Origin: Todiramphus chloris collaris
Lineage: Eukaryota > Chordata > Aves > Coraciiformes > Alcedinidae
NCBI GenBank assembly: GCA_025345505.1
Contig: JANVCC010000076.1
Coordinates: 13,222,057-13,286,056 of the forward strand
Direction: 5' to 3'
Length of the DNA: 64,000 nucleotides
A program made the position numbers and the translations under genes. The notes beneath the pieces are model-generated. The model did no database searches. It was not told the DNA's origin and saw only the letters and a list, made by a program, of their open reading frames with translations. This document shows positions 12,621 through 23,830 of this stretch, in pieces (positions within the stretch are counted from its first letter, which is position 1; each line of letters opens with the position of its first letter).

Positions 12621-15378
12621 TGAATCACAGAATCATTTAGGTTGGAAAAGACCCTTGGGATCATTGTGCCCAACCATTAGACCTACTGTACAAGTTCACC
12701 CCTAGACCACATCCCCAAACACCACATCTAAGCAATGCTTAAACACATCCAGGGATGTTGACTCAACCACCTCCTTGGGCAGGCTATTCCAATGAAGAAT
12801 TTTTTCCTAGTGTCTAGTCTAAACCTACCTTGTTTCAGCTTTAGGCCATTCCCTCTGGTTCTGTCACTTATTACCTGAAAGAAGAGCCCAGCACCAGCCT
12901 CTCTACAATGTCCTTTCAGGTAGTTGTAGAGAGTGATAAGGTCTCCCCTCAGCCTCCTCTTCCTCAAACTAAACAGGCCCAGCTCCTTCAAACGATCCTC
13001 ATATGATCTCTTCTCCAGTCCCTTGACCAGCTTCGTTGCCTCCTCTGCACCTGCTCCAGCACCTCAATATCTCTCTTGCACTGAGGTGCCCCAAACTGGA
13101 CACAGCACTCGAGGGGAGGCCTCCCCAGTGCTGAGTACAGGGGGACAATCACCTCCCTGCTTCTGCTGCTCACACTGTTTCTGATCCAGGCCAGGATGCC
13201 CTTGGCCTTCTTTGCCACCTGGGCACACTGCTGGCTCATACTCATTCGTTTGTCAGTTAGAACCCCCAGGTTCCTCTCCGCCAGACAGCTCTCCAACCAC
13301 ACTGCCCCAAGCCTGTAGCGTTGCATGGGGTTGCTGCGGCCCAAGTGCAGGACCTGGCACTTGGCCTTGTTGAAACTCATGCCATTAGCAGTGGCCCAGT
13401 GATCCAGTCTATCCCAGTCCCTCTGGAAAGCCGCCCTATCCTCACGCAGATTGACACACCTGCCTAACTTGGTGTCATCTGCGAATTTACTGATGATAGA
13501 CTCTATGTCCTCATCCAGATCATCAATAAAGATGTTAAATAGAAATGGTCCCAGCACTGAGCCCTGAGGAACACCTTGTGCCCTGCCACCAGCTGGATTT
13601 AGTACCATTGGCCACTACTCTCTGGGCCTGTCCGTCCAGCCAGTGCTTGATCCAGCAGATCGTATTCTCATCCAGGCCATGAGCAGCCAGTTTTTCCACT
13701 AGAAATCTATGAGGAACAGTGTCAAATGCCTTCTGGAAGTCCAGGTAGAACACATCCACAGCCTTTCCCTTGTCCAGTAGTCAGGTCATCTTGTTGTAGA
13801 AGGAGATCAGGTTCGTCAGGCAAGATCTGCCTTTCCTAAACCCATGCTGACTTACCCTGATCGGCTGGTTACCCTCTATACAGCTTGTAAGAGCACTCAA
13901 GATGATCTGCTCCATGACCTTCCCTGGTACCGAGGTCAGACTGACAGGTCTATAGTTACTTGGATCCTCCTTTCTTCCTTTCTTGTAGATGGGCATCACA
14001 TTTGCTAACCTCCAGTCCATTGGGACCTCCCCAGTTATCCAGAACTTCAGATAAGTAATGGAAGTGGCTGGGCGAGCACATCTGCCAGCTCTTTCAGCAT
14101 CCTTGGGTGTAACTCATCCAGTCCCATAGATTTGTGTGCATCCAAGTGGTGTAGAAGGTCACTCCTCTTTAATCATGATAACCTCATTCTGCTTTCCCTC
14201 CCTATCTCCCAGCTTATGAGGCTGGATGTCCAGGATATAGTTTGATCCACTACTAAAGACTGAGGCAAAGTAGGCATTAAGCACCTCAACCTTCTCCTCA
14301 TCCTTTATTACTAAGTTTCCCTCTGCATCCAATAAGCAATGGAGATTTTCCCTAATTCTCCTTAGGTTGAGCTCTAGCTGCACTTTGGCCCTCCTAATCT
14401 TCTCCCTGCATTGCTTCACTACATCTTTATAGTCTACATAAGAGACCTGTCCTCTCTTCCAAAGGTCATAGACTCTCCTTTTGTTCTTGAGGTCCAGCCA
14501 AGGTCCCTTTTTAGCCAGGCTGGTCTCTTTCCCCATCTGCTTGTTTTTTGTCAGGTAGGGACAGCCTGCTCCTGCACCTTTAAAACTATTCTCTTGAAGT
14601 ATGTCCAGCCTTGCTGGACTCCTGTATCCTTCAGTACAGCCTCCCAAGGGACTTCGTCAATCAGTCTCCTGAACAAGTCAAAGTTTGCCCTCCAGAAGTC
14701 CAAGGTAGTAGTTTTACTAACGCCTCTCCTCGTTTCCCTAAGGATTGAAAACTCAATCAACTCATGATCACTGTGCCCTAGACAGCCTCCAACCTTTACT
14801 TCCCCCACAAGTTCTTTCCTGTTCACAAGGAGCAGATCCAGAAGTGCACCTTCCCTGGTTGGCCTACTTACCAACTGCGTGAAAAAGTTGTCCTCCACAC
14901 ATTCCAGGAACCTCTTGGATTGTTCCCTCTCTGCTGTGTTGTATTCCCAGCAGATATCTGGAAGGTTAAAGTCCCCCACAAGCACAACAGCAACTGACTG
15001 TGAGATTTCTCTCATCTGTTTACAGAAAGCTTCATCCATCTCACTGCTTTGATTGGGGGGTCTATAGCAGACTCCCACAACTATATCAGCTTTATTAGCC
15101 CTTAACCTAATCCAAACGGACTCAACCCCATCATCACTATAATTGATTTCTGAGGTCTCAAGACATTCTCTAACATACAGTGCCACTCCACCACCCCTAC
15201 TTCCCTGTCTGTCCCTCCCGAAGAGCTTATAGCCTTCGATTGTAGCACTCCAGTTATATGTGGCATCCCACCATGTTTCTGTGATGGCCACTATGTCAGA
15301 GTTTTCTTGGTGTATCAAGGCTTCAAGCTCCCCCTGTCTGTTGCTCATACTGCGTGCATCAGTATAAATGCACTTCTC
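12621..15378 (-). mobile_element. CR1 LINE, longest copy: endonuclease, RT and 3' UTR, 5'-truncated
   Basis: A minus-strand CR1 of about 2.76 kb. It lacks ORF1 and only the first residues of ORF2; the truncation point near 15378 lies just before the ARSMSN block. The APE-type endonuclease is read at 14551-15348, with ITETWWD, GGGVALYVRE, GVCYRPPNQ, VLVGDFNLPDICW and a GHSDHELIEF block near the C-terminal end. The linker is at 14159-14647. The RT fingers lie at 13781-14020 ([33 protein letters not shown]). Palm motif A, FYLDFQKAFDTV, is at 13535-13759. Motif B ([20 protein letters not shown]) and motif C (FADDTKL) are at 12988-13608. The C-terminal region is at 12728-12991. Catalytic residues look intact, but ORF2 is broken by at least two frame changes and an in-frame stop near 13780. 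The 3' end is GAATCACAGAATCATTTAGG on the plus strand. It is an inactive fossil, younger-looking than the short tails nearby. Confidence 0.97.
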
Positions 15379-15640
15379 TTTTTATTGATTGTGAGCCTCT
15401 TATTGCTACATTGTCACTTCCCACCTGAAAGACCAGAAGTGGGTAATAGTCTGAAGGATTCACAAGGAAGGGAAGTTTACCTAAAATGTCTTTTAGCTAA
15501 AACATCCTTTAGGAAGTTTACTTAAAACATTCTGTTCTACTATTATTCATGGAGAAACAGGATTATTACTATCAAGAACACTCTAATGTGCAAACTAACC
15601 AGAGTAAAAAGCATCCTACAATGAGCACATATCCATGTGG
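15379..15640. other. Short unassigned spacer
   Basis: Unique-looking sequence between a minus-strand CR1 and a plus-strand CR1 tail. It contains a local near-repeat: AGGAAGGGAAGTTTACCTAA (15465-15484) and AGGAAGTTTACTTAAAACAT (15511-15530). Confidence 0.5.
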
Positions 15641-15739
15641 CACTTCAGGAAATGGTTTAGTGGTCCTGATAATATTTATTAGACAGTTGGACTTGACGAT
15701 CTTGAAGGTCATTTCCAACCTTAATGATTCTATGATTCT
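15641..15739 (+). mobile_element. CR1 LINE 3'-end fragment
   Basis: A plus-strand CR1 tail: TTAGTGGTCCTGATAA, GACAGTTGGACTTGACGATC, CATTTCCAACC and the terminal ATGATTCTATGATTCT. It is about 100 bp long and 5'-truncated. It sits about 260 bp beyond the truncated 5' end of the long opposite-strand CR1. Confidence 0.88.
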
Positions 15740-16474
15740 AACTGGATGGTGTCAGTGATATCTCTCCATATAAGCCATATTTGCTTTGAGTTTCTCTTTT
15801 AATGTTGGTTTCTTTTCTGCACATATAGTAAAGTTGCAACAAAGTCTGTGTCTTCAAATAAACCTCTTTAGTTTTTATGCTTGGTCCACACAGTAATGAC
15901 ACATTACTGATTTAAAGGCAAAGTTTCAAAGTTTTTAGCATGAGAAACTCTGTTTTCTAAATATAAGCTCTTTTGATGCATTCAGGAAGGAAAAATGCCC
16001 AAGAGAACTTCCTTTTTTTTTTTTTTTTTCACCTTTCCTGTTGTGGTAGTTTTAGAGATGCTAAATGATTTTGTTTCTTTTTGGAGTACTTCATAGTGAA
16101 AACAGCCCTGTCTGAGGACATTTAATGCTGGCATAACTGCATGCCATATTTTTCCACTTTGTACCACAAGAGAAGGCATAAAATTTATAACATTTATCAG
16201 ACACTGGGTAGAATGCCAAATCCTAGAGAAGGTTTTTCTGAATTCTGCAAATGCCAGGAAGGTAATGGATAATGGATGGGTAGTAAACTGTCATGCCACG
16301 GGAAAATACTAGCCTCCTATGAAAGTTCCAAAAGAAAAAAGAAAAGCTGTAGCATAAGCAGCCCATTGCCAGAAAGCTATGAGATCAAGTAAATGGGTGC
16401 AGCTGACTAGCAACAGCGTGACATTTTTATAGTTGTGAACTTGTTTTTCTAATTCTGACTTAACCAGTTGAATA
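15740..16474. other. Unassigned DNA with a T-run
   Basis: No gene is supported. A run of about 18 T residues lies at 16012-16030. The frame antisense to it (15982-16179) is a low-complexity artefact. Confidence 0.5.
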
Positions 16475-16785
16475 ATCATAGAATCATAGAATCATTTAGG
16501 TTGGAAATGACCTTCAAGATTATCAAGTCCAACCGTCTACTAAATATTACTAAATATTATCTGGAACACTAAACCATGTCCTGAAGAGAGACATCTAGAC
16601 TTTTTTAAACACATTCTGGGATGTTGATTCCTGGGCAGCCTGTTCCAATGCCTAACCACTCTTGGTAAAAAAAGTTTTTCCTAATATCCAACCTAAACCT
16701 TCCCTGGCGCAACTTAAGCCTGTTTCTTCTTGTCCTACCTCTAGTCACCTGGGAGAAGAGACCAACACCCACCTCGCTATAACTA
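16475..16785 (-). mobile_element. CR1 LINE 3'-end fragment
   Basis: A minus-strand CR1 of about 310 bp. On the plus strand it opens with three tandem ATCATAGA-type terminal units, then TTTAGGTTGGAAATGACC, CAAGTCCAACC, CCTGGGCAGCCTGTTCCAAT and the CTAATATCCAACCTAAACCT block that encodes the end of ORF2 in antisense. It is 5'-truncated near 16785. It shares its subfamily look with the tail at 15641-15739. Confidence 0.93.
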
Positions 16786-17024
16786 ATGCACTAATGCTAA
16801 TTCCTCTAATCAGGCAGACTGAGGTGCTCTCTCCCAGTGTCACTGTGATCACTGAATAGGAGCCATAGGCAATGTCCCAGAGATGAGACTTTCCTCAGCA
16901 GAGTCACTCACAAGTTAAAACAACAAAGTCCTATGGAAAAGTTAATATTCCCTCCTTGCATAGTTCTTTTGTAGAGAGCTGTTTATCTTCATGTTCACTA
17001 TTTGCATGACAGAATCAATAGTTT

Positions 17025-17046
17025 GAACTTCTTACTTCAGGTATGT
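17025..17046 (+). promoter_or_regulatory. Candidate recursive splice site
   Basis: The sequence GAACTTCTTACTTCAG ends in an AG that abuts GTATGT, a near-consensus 5' splice site. A back-to-back 3'/5' splice site is the signature of zero-length recursive splicing exons in long introns. The pyrimidine tract is moderate. Such strings also arise by chance, so this is a candidate only. Confidence 0.25.
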
Positions 17047-19977
17047 TTACCATGTCACAAAACTACTGCTGATCCTACTGCTAAAGTGAAACAAAGTGAC
17101 TCACTAGGTTTCTGTCCTGTGGCTCAAAACAAATAACAAAGGTTTATGGCTGATCTGTTCCATGCCACTACATAAAAGAAAATTGGAAGGACACTGAATA
17201 CTTGATATGGCAATAATTTTTTATTACTTTTTAAAAATACTAGTTTGGTTCACTGATATGGTAGTGTATAAGGTGTGAAATTCAGTTCTTCTTAACTAAG
17301 AGTCAGTATATAAACCAAGCAGTTTTTAAACAGCACTGGGAGCCAAAGTTATAGGAAATTCAGAGTTGTGAAAACTGGGAGAAAGTTTTGGGTGTTTTTT
17401 TTTTTTGGTCAAATAGTACCTTTTTCTGGGCTTATTTTCCTGTGTTTCTTAATATAAACTACTACTCATATGCTTTAAATTTACTTTAGAAACTCTTTGA
17501 CTAAAAATTACTCTTTATTCATTCCATTCTATGAATGTTATAAACACAGACAGTGGTTTTTTGTTATTATTATTTTTAAAAAGGGAGCATTAAGAGCATT
17601 ATTCAGTATTTTGCCAGCCAGGAAATCAGAGAAGAAAAATTTAAATTCATGGGTAGGTCTAGATTTCCTGTTCTACCAAATACCTCCAATACATTCCTGA
17701 ATATATTGCTTAGTTTCTGTTGCACTCCAGCTTGGCTCAGCAGCATTTGCAGACCTTAAAGACCATTTTGAGGAAAAACTGCAATAAAGGTTGTAGAGGG
17801 CTCAGGTCTACAATTAACACACAATACAGACATACTCTGTAGGATCTTACAGGTCTAATGGTGTAGTAAAGAGAGATCTTTCTTGATAAGCAGATTACTG
17901 GGAAAAAAAAGTATCAAAATCAGATAGCATGGGCTGCAGAAGTTCTAATACTTGTTAATAATATGCAAACAGGCACTCAGAGTTTATAAAATTGAGTTTA
18001 ATCAATAGATGAGCAGATTTGTCTGTATCTCATTAGGTATCCCTAAGGATATATTACCACAAGGAGTGGTAAGAGAGTTCCTAAATTAGTAGAGAAAATA
18101 ACAGTTTATTAATATTTAACCAGTTAATGCAGTTATTCTATGCTCTGAGTGATAGAAAGTTGCTAAAGATGAGTTGAACTTTCAATGATTAGATGTGCAA
18201 GGGTTATTTTTACATGTGTTCATAACAGCTGAAGGAGTTCAGCTGTGCCAATTTCTCTCCTTCAGAGGTAGAAAGAAATGAAGGTTTCTCATGTGCATAC
18301 TGACCTTCCTTTGTATCCTTAGTTTGCCAGATTAAGCTGCTTTTACAAACTCTCCTGGGAACTGGTGCTCCTGTACTTAGTTTTCAGATTTCTAAATAAT
18401 GATGTTCTGACTTGGTTTGCTGTAAAGTAATTTTTCTGTTGAGGGTAGCATGTTGCAGTCACTTCTGTGGTCTGCCTATATTAATTCCTTGTTAAGCTGT
18501 GAGTAAAGATTTGCAGTGAATGTTTTTGTCTCTAAATATTAGGATAAAATTTCTGCTGTGTGTTACTTTTTTGTTGTTGTTGCTACCTTTCAATTATACT
18601 CATACTTCATTTTCAATTTCAGTAGATACAACTGTTTTCTGTTCCTCTGTTTTTAAAATAATGATAAAAAACCTTTGTGAATATAAAATGGTAACATAAA
18701 TTATAATGTAATGCAAGATAAAATGTTAGTGATGTAATTTACTCTTAAGTAAGCAACAGTATATCAAATTTCCTTTTAGACTATATGATACTGAATTTGC
18801 ATGAAAAAAATCCAGAATGTGATATAATTTTTCTGACAGTTATCACCACAGCCTGACCCTAACCTAAGCCTTACCTTAACCTATTACTTAGCTATTTACT
18901 TTGCCTGACTATCTTTTGTTTTGGATTCCATATTTACTTTTAAAGTAACAAAACATTCACTACAATCTTTTTGCTATAAACTGAAATTAAAAGAATACCT
19001 AGCATTTAATAATTAAACCATATTCCTCACAAAACAGTACACCTGAAATATTGCATTGTGTAACTTTCCAATGGAAGTGTGAGTGACATTTTTAAAGTTT
19101 ATCTGCCTAAAGCTGTTGAAGTTCATTTTTTTCATACAATTAGGAACCAGACATGTGGTAGAAAAAAATACCACAGTTTTAAAACAGATGTGAGGGATTA
19201 GAAACTTTTTTGTTTATCATTTTGTCTAAGTTTATGTGCCAGAGGTTAATGATGATTACTGCTGGTTTAGGCTGCAGGCTGGAGTTCCAACCTACACCTG
19301 GGAAAAGCTTTCCCCCTCAGATTCCTCTTTTATACCATTTCTTGGATTATCAGGAGTGAAGAGTTGCAGTACTGAAATGTTTGCAGCTAAAAAGTTGTAA
19401 GATTAATTTAGCTGCAATTTGGTGGTGGTGGCAATGTGTGCTTTTCCTAGTAGGCAACGGGAAAAAAGGAGTCAGTGAGAGACTTATCAAGATTTACAGT
19501 AAAAAATGTTATAGATAAGAAGCTAAATCTAGGTTATACTTGGCAGGTATGCTCTAGAAGAGAGTGACTTTCTGTTTTGGTGTGTGTAGTGCTCTAGTGT
19601 TGGCAATGCTGTAAATAGTGGGAGTAGCGGAGCTTGGCTGGGAGATCAGAATCCTAGCTTTTGTTTTACAAAAGCCTTCATGTACTTTTGGACTTGTGAA
19701 ACTGAGTTCTGATCCAAATTCTGCTTCCTCGTTCCTTATAAGTTGTATCATTATGCAAAGGCATAAGTATAAAATTAGCAAAGGTTTTGGCTTACTTTTC
19801 CTATAAAGTATTCTGAAACTTCCCTTTCCACTGTATGGGGTGTGTTAGCTTTTGCTTGTACCCTCGGTCTCTTCCTTGCTGTACAGTGATCACTCCCTGC
19901 TTGCATGTACCCAATTAAAAAAAATTTAAAAAAAAATGGATAGGTGGGGGCTAACAGATTATTCTTTTCTTTTTGTA

Positions 19978-20124
19978 CAGAAGGCAAATTTTTATGCTGT
20001 TGTCAGTGGTGTTAAAGCAAAGCGGATACGTACTTTGTTTCTACCAACTCGAACAGGAATGACCTTGCAAGCTGCATTGCTCTTCACTAGACACCTATCA
20101 CACAGCCCGAAGAATGAGAATTAG
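19978..20124 (+). CDS. Candidate terminal exon, unknown gene
   Basis: I do not recognise the protein. A good acceptor precedes it: a branch-point-like CTAAC at 19950-19954, then TTCTTTTCTTTTTGTACAG ending near 19980. The reading frame after the AG stays open for about 47 codons to a TAG at 20122-20124. It includes KANFYAVVSGVKAKRIRTLF and ends TRHLSHSPKNEN. The peptide is mixed and basic, with no low complexity, and its DNA keeps a few CpGs in otherwise CpG-poor sequence. A second phase is also open for about 26 codons. No poly(A) signal is seen soon after the stop. It could be a real last or alternative exon of a + strand gene, a conserved non-coding block, or chance. Confidence 0.22.
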   Translation, partial: QKANFYAVVSGVKAKRIRTLFLPTRTGMTLQAALLFTRHLSHSPKNEN

Positions 20125-22287
20125 ACAAAATGCACACAAAAACTATTTACCCTGTATGCAACTGTTTTGTCTAAGTTTCTGCTTTTACGTTTCTGTCTTT
20201 AGCCTTTTATTAACAGTATTTTATTGTTGGTGATTGAGAATACAACGATGACATTATAATTAGAATATCAAGTTACCTTAGCTCCAGATGTGGTTTGCAT
20301 CTAGACCCAAACAGTATAATCAATAATGATTTTCTAAGGTACCTCTTCCCCTCCCACCTTTCCAAACTTTCTGCATGTCTACGCTCTTTCTGGCATTTTC
20401 TCTACAGTTTGTGTTTTAGGTGGCAAGAGGGAAAATCTCCGTAAAGGCAGGAGGAGAAGCAATCTGGTTGTGCAATTCTGTGCTTGCACATGAAAAGCTG
20501 ATGAGAAGTGTTCCTCTGATGGAACTAATACCTGGGGAGGCTGGGTGTGGGAAGCCAGCATTATCCCTATACATAGTTTGCCTAATAATTTTACATTAGT
20601 ACAAACATTACACTACTGATCTTATCCTTTTTAGCTTTATTGAACTTTCTGGATGAAATTTCATGGTGCTAATGGAACTGGGCATGTGATGTTAGAGAAG
20701 TATTGTTATTGTTGTTGTTGTTTGGTTGGTTTTTTTTTTTCTGGAAAATTTTCAAACAAGTAATAGAGAAAGTTGACACAGAAGAAAATCTGCTCAGACT
20801 GAAAACTCTCCAACAGAAAATCACCATTCCTTTATTCTCATTTTCCTCTTCTATAGAGTAAATAATATGCTTCATTGTGAGTTTCGCTGCTTGATAAACC
20901 TTTTACTTCACCCAATAAATCCTTACCAATAGTACAAAAACAAAGATGAAGAATACTCTTCCTAATCTGTGAATCTCTGGAATCAATGAGGATTCTACTT
21001 GTTAGATTAGACTATTTTAATCTGGAAAGTACATAATTTGTTACTTAGTACATTTAGCCAAAAGCACAGTAACTTTTCTCCTTAAGGCATAACCACAGTT
21101 TTCTTTCACCTTCTCAAATAAACAGGTTTCATTTGGAGTCTTTTAAGAGGCACTAAACAAATGGAATGGTCATATTTATGGGGAAGCAGTGTGAGTTTAA
21201 AAAGCACAGAGAATGGTGTCATCTTGTTTCTTTGTCTCTGTGTGCCATAGTGATCTGACAGAATTTGAGTAGTTAGTAAGTGAAAGCACCTGCTAGAAAT
21301 TTCCCCCCTAATGTTTTTGGTTGGTTTGGTTTGGTTTTTTTCAAAAGCTACTCTTTGGTTCTCTGCCATTGAGCTTTCATAGTCAGTCTGGTTTTGTTCA
21401 GCTGAAATCAGATACGATTATTTCATGAATTTTCCATGTTGAGATGATGTGGCTTACAGACTACTTGCTGAAAACAAGGAATGAGGCCCCAGTCATTAAT
21501 GCTGGCTGATGGGATAGCACATTGTAGCCCAGGAATTTGGGATGGAATTTGAAAGTAGACATCCTGCATGATTTTGTGATGTTAATTTGGTTGTGTATAG
21601 TATTCTGGGGGCTCTGTGGTGGGTCTGTACTTTTCTTGGAGATGGTACTTGACATCTTATTCTCAATAAGGTCGGTGATGGATTGGGTTTGTGTTGCTGT
21701 TGTTGGGGTTTTTTTTCTTTTGTTTTCCTGGTCCTCCAGAAGATTTCTTAGACTGCCCAGACTTTCTAGACTGCCTGGCTACTCAATCTCGGCACATAAT
21801 GAAAGACTGGAGAAGTAGAGTTCGTTGTCACTTTAAGAGGCATTAAATATTAATTAGTGTTGCTGCTTCATGTTACAGCAGGAAAACAATAACTGGTATT
21901 TGGTTGCTAAGAACAGTAACAAAGTTCTGGACGGGAGGGAATGCTTTTAGTCCATCACAGTCTCTAAGACTTAATTACTACGTGCTTTTTTTTAATAATG
22001 ATCTGGGAAGCATATTATACTTAAAATAGCTCATCAAGACTACTTAGAGTTCTTTAAATTAAAAGAACAACAAAAAAAGAGGGAAAGTAGTCTGACAACA
22101 GAGGGAAAAAAATTGAAAAATGCTATTTTTTCTGTTGTGTGGGGTTTTATTCTTAAAGTTCTTCTTGTGTCTTGTTTAAGTATACAAAACTGCTAAAAAA
22201 AAAAGTAGTGTATGTATGCGTGTCTACACACTAGCGTGATGTATACGTACCGATGTTAGTAATGAATTTTCCTCAGATTGTCAGGGG

Positions 22288-22323
22288 AATGACACTTTTG
22301 TCATTTATTGGACTGACCAATAA
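22288..22323. repeat. Two overlapping perfect 7-bp hairpins
   Basis: AATGACA/TGTCATT (22288-22294 and 22299-22305) is followed, with one base shared, by TTATTGG/CCAATAA (22305-22311 and 22317-22323). The second arm contains an inverted CCAAT box. The stems are short. Confidence 0.5.
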
Positions 22324-22972
22324 AAGAACAAGGTTACCTGTAATAATCATTATAAATACATCATAGATCTTATAAGAACTTTCTCAAATTACAGTTTTTG
22401 GTCAAATGATACATATGTAGGCTTTGGTATGGAACAGTCTTACAAATTTTCATGCTCAATCATTACAGCAGCATATAAGAACCAATCAGTCACATGTTTC
22501 TTTCTTAAGCTTTTAAAAGAGTTGAATTTAAAAGAGCATGACTTGAACTGTCTCAACAGTGGTAGATGTTCTTATAGAAAATGGCAACAACTTTCATGAT
22601 TGCTAGGTGAAACTGTTATGGTTCATGCCCCAAAACCAGTTATGACAAGCAACCTAAGCAGGAAGACAGATGATAGTTTGTGGAGATCTGGAGCACTTAG
22701 TTTCAGAATTACTAGTTATTACATTGGTGATAGCTGAGATTTTCATCAAGCAATCCAGACAGCGTTGAAACTAAACTAAGCTTGACTGGTTTCAGTGCTG
22801 AGAAGATCCAGAGAGGGATGTCTTTACAAATGAAGATGCTACAATGTAACAAGGAGATAACCTTGCTGGCCTGAGTGGCATTATATCATTGAAGAAAACC
22901 AGTTAGGACTGGGAATGTCAGTAAGGGTTGTCTGAAACCAGTTGAGTTGATTTGTAAACTGTTGAACTTTAA

Positions 22973-23075
22973 GAATCATAGAATTGTCAGGGTTGGAAGG
23001 GACCTTAAAGATCATCTAGTTCCAAACCCCCTGCCACTGGCAGGGACACCTCGCACTAGAGAAGGTTGCTCAAAG
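22973..23075 (-). mobile_element. CR1 LINE 3'-end fragment
   Basis: A minus-strand CR1 tail: GAATCATAGAATTGTCAGGG, TTGGAAGGGACCTTAAAGAT, CCCCCTGCCACTGGCAGGGA and then AGAGAAGGTTGCTC. It is about 100 bp long and lies immediately before an LTR fossil, so the retroviral insertion or a later deletion may have cut it short. Confidence 0.92.
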
Positions 23076-23142
23076 CAAGAAAGATTGCTCAGGCTTAATA
23101 GACTTGTACATATTAACTTCCTCTCCTAGAGGCATAAAGTGG

Positions 23143-23830
23143 TGTTAATGAAACATACAATGCATGATGTAGTGGGGTGTACATGTTAAGGGGGGATATG
23201 TAATTGGGAAGTCTGTACCTTCCTAGTGCTTTAGCCAATGGGGAAAGTAAGAGAGGTGTATGCAGTGGGGAAAGTAGGATAAAAGGGGGACTGTGCCCTC
23301 TGGCAATGTGAGACCCCCTAGGGATATGGCCCATGGACTCTCCCTCTATTTGAATAAAGTCCTTTTGCAGGACTCCTCTGTCTCCTTGTTGAACATGGAC
23401 TTCTAGTGATTTGTTTTTTCCGAACAGGGCCAAGTACATTGTAACCTTCTGTTTGCAAAGCATTGCATAGCCTGATCAATTAAAAATGGCTGAGCAGGTC
23501 ATTCACCAGCTCACCCTGCACACAGGGGTGTCTTTGCTTCCTTTGGTACCAGTGTCGGGCTCCAGTGCTCCCTGCAGCCAAGACCTGCATGTTTGTGTGG
23601 GAGCTCCGGCTGAGTCCCCATATTCCCTCTGGCAAGGGCTTTTGGCCTAGTGGTGATTACGGCGAGGTCCTCTTCTGGGAGCGAGAGGACCAGTAGTTGA
23701 GTTCCCTCTCAGCCAGGGAGGGAACCGGTTACCACGCCTCGTTCAGCTCTGCCGCCGGCGGTAGAGTTTGGGAACGATGTCACAGGAGGGTAAGCAAATA
23801 TTGCCGAAGGGAGACCGAAAAACATGTTAT
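23143..23830 (+). mobile_element. ERVK-like LTR plus 5' leader fossil
   Basis: A broken endogenous retrovirus remnant of which only one LTR and leader-like sequence remain. Visible parts are a possible TGT start near 23143, a TATA-like GATAAAAG near 23278, a poly(A) signal AATAAAG at 23353, and a block near 23414-23431 resembling the lysine-tRNA primer-binding site of betaretrovirus-like (ERVK) elements (core CCGAACAGGG). A GC- and CpG-richer leader follows, running to about 23800 and closing in an ATG with a nearby GGTAAG that could have been a splice donor. No gag, pol or env is recognisable downstream. Boundaries are approximate and no target duplication was identified. The retained CpGs suggest a moderate age. 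Confidence 0.6.

Larger units (their letters stand above)
16786..22972. other. 6.2 kb of unassigned DNA with a possible exon
   Basis: No complete gene. Points of note are a juxtaposed acceptor/donor at 17040|17041, a candidate + strand exon at 19978-20124, a short telomere-like patch near 18851-18882, and overlapping hairpins at 22288-22323. Frames at 21106-21369 and 21537-21818 have no recognisable domains. Confidence 0.5.
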
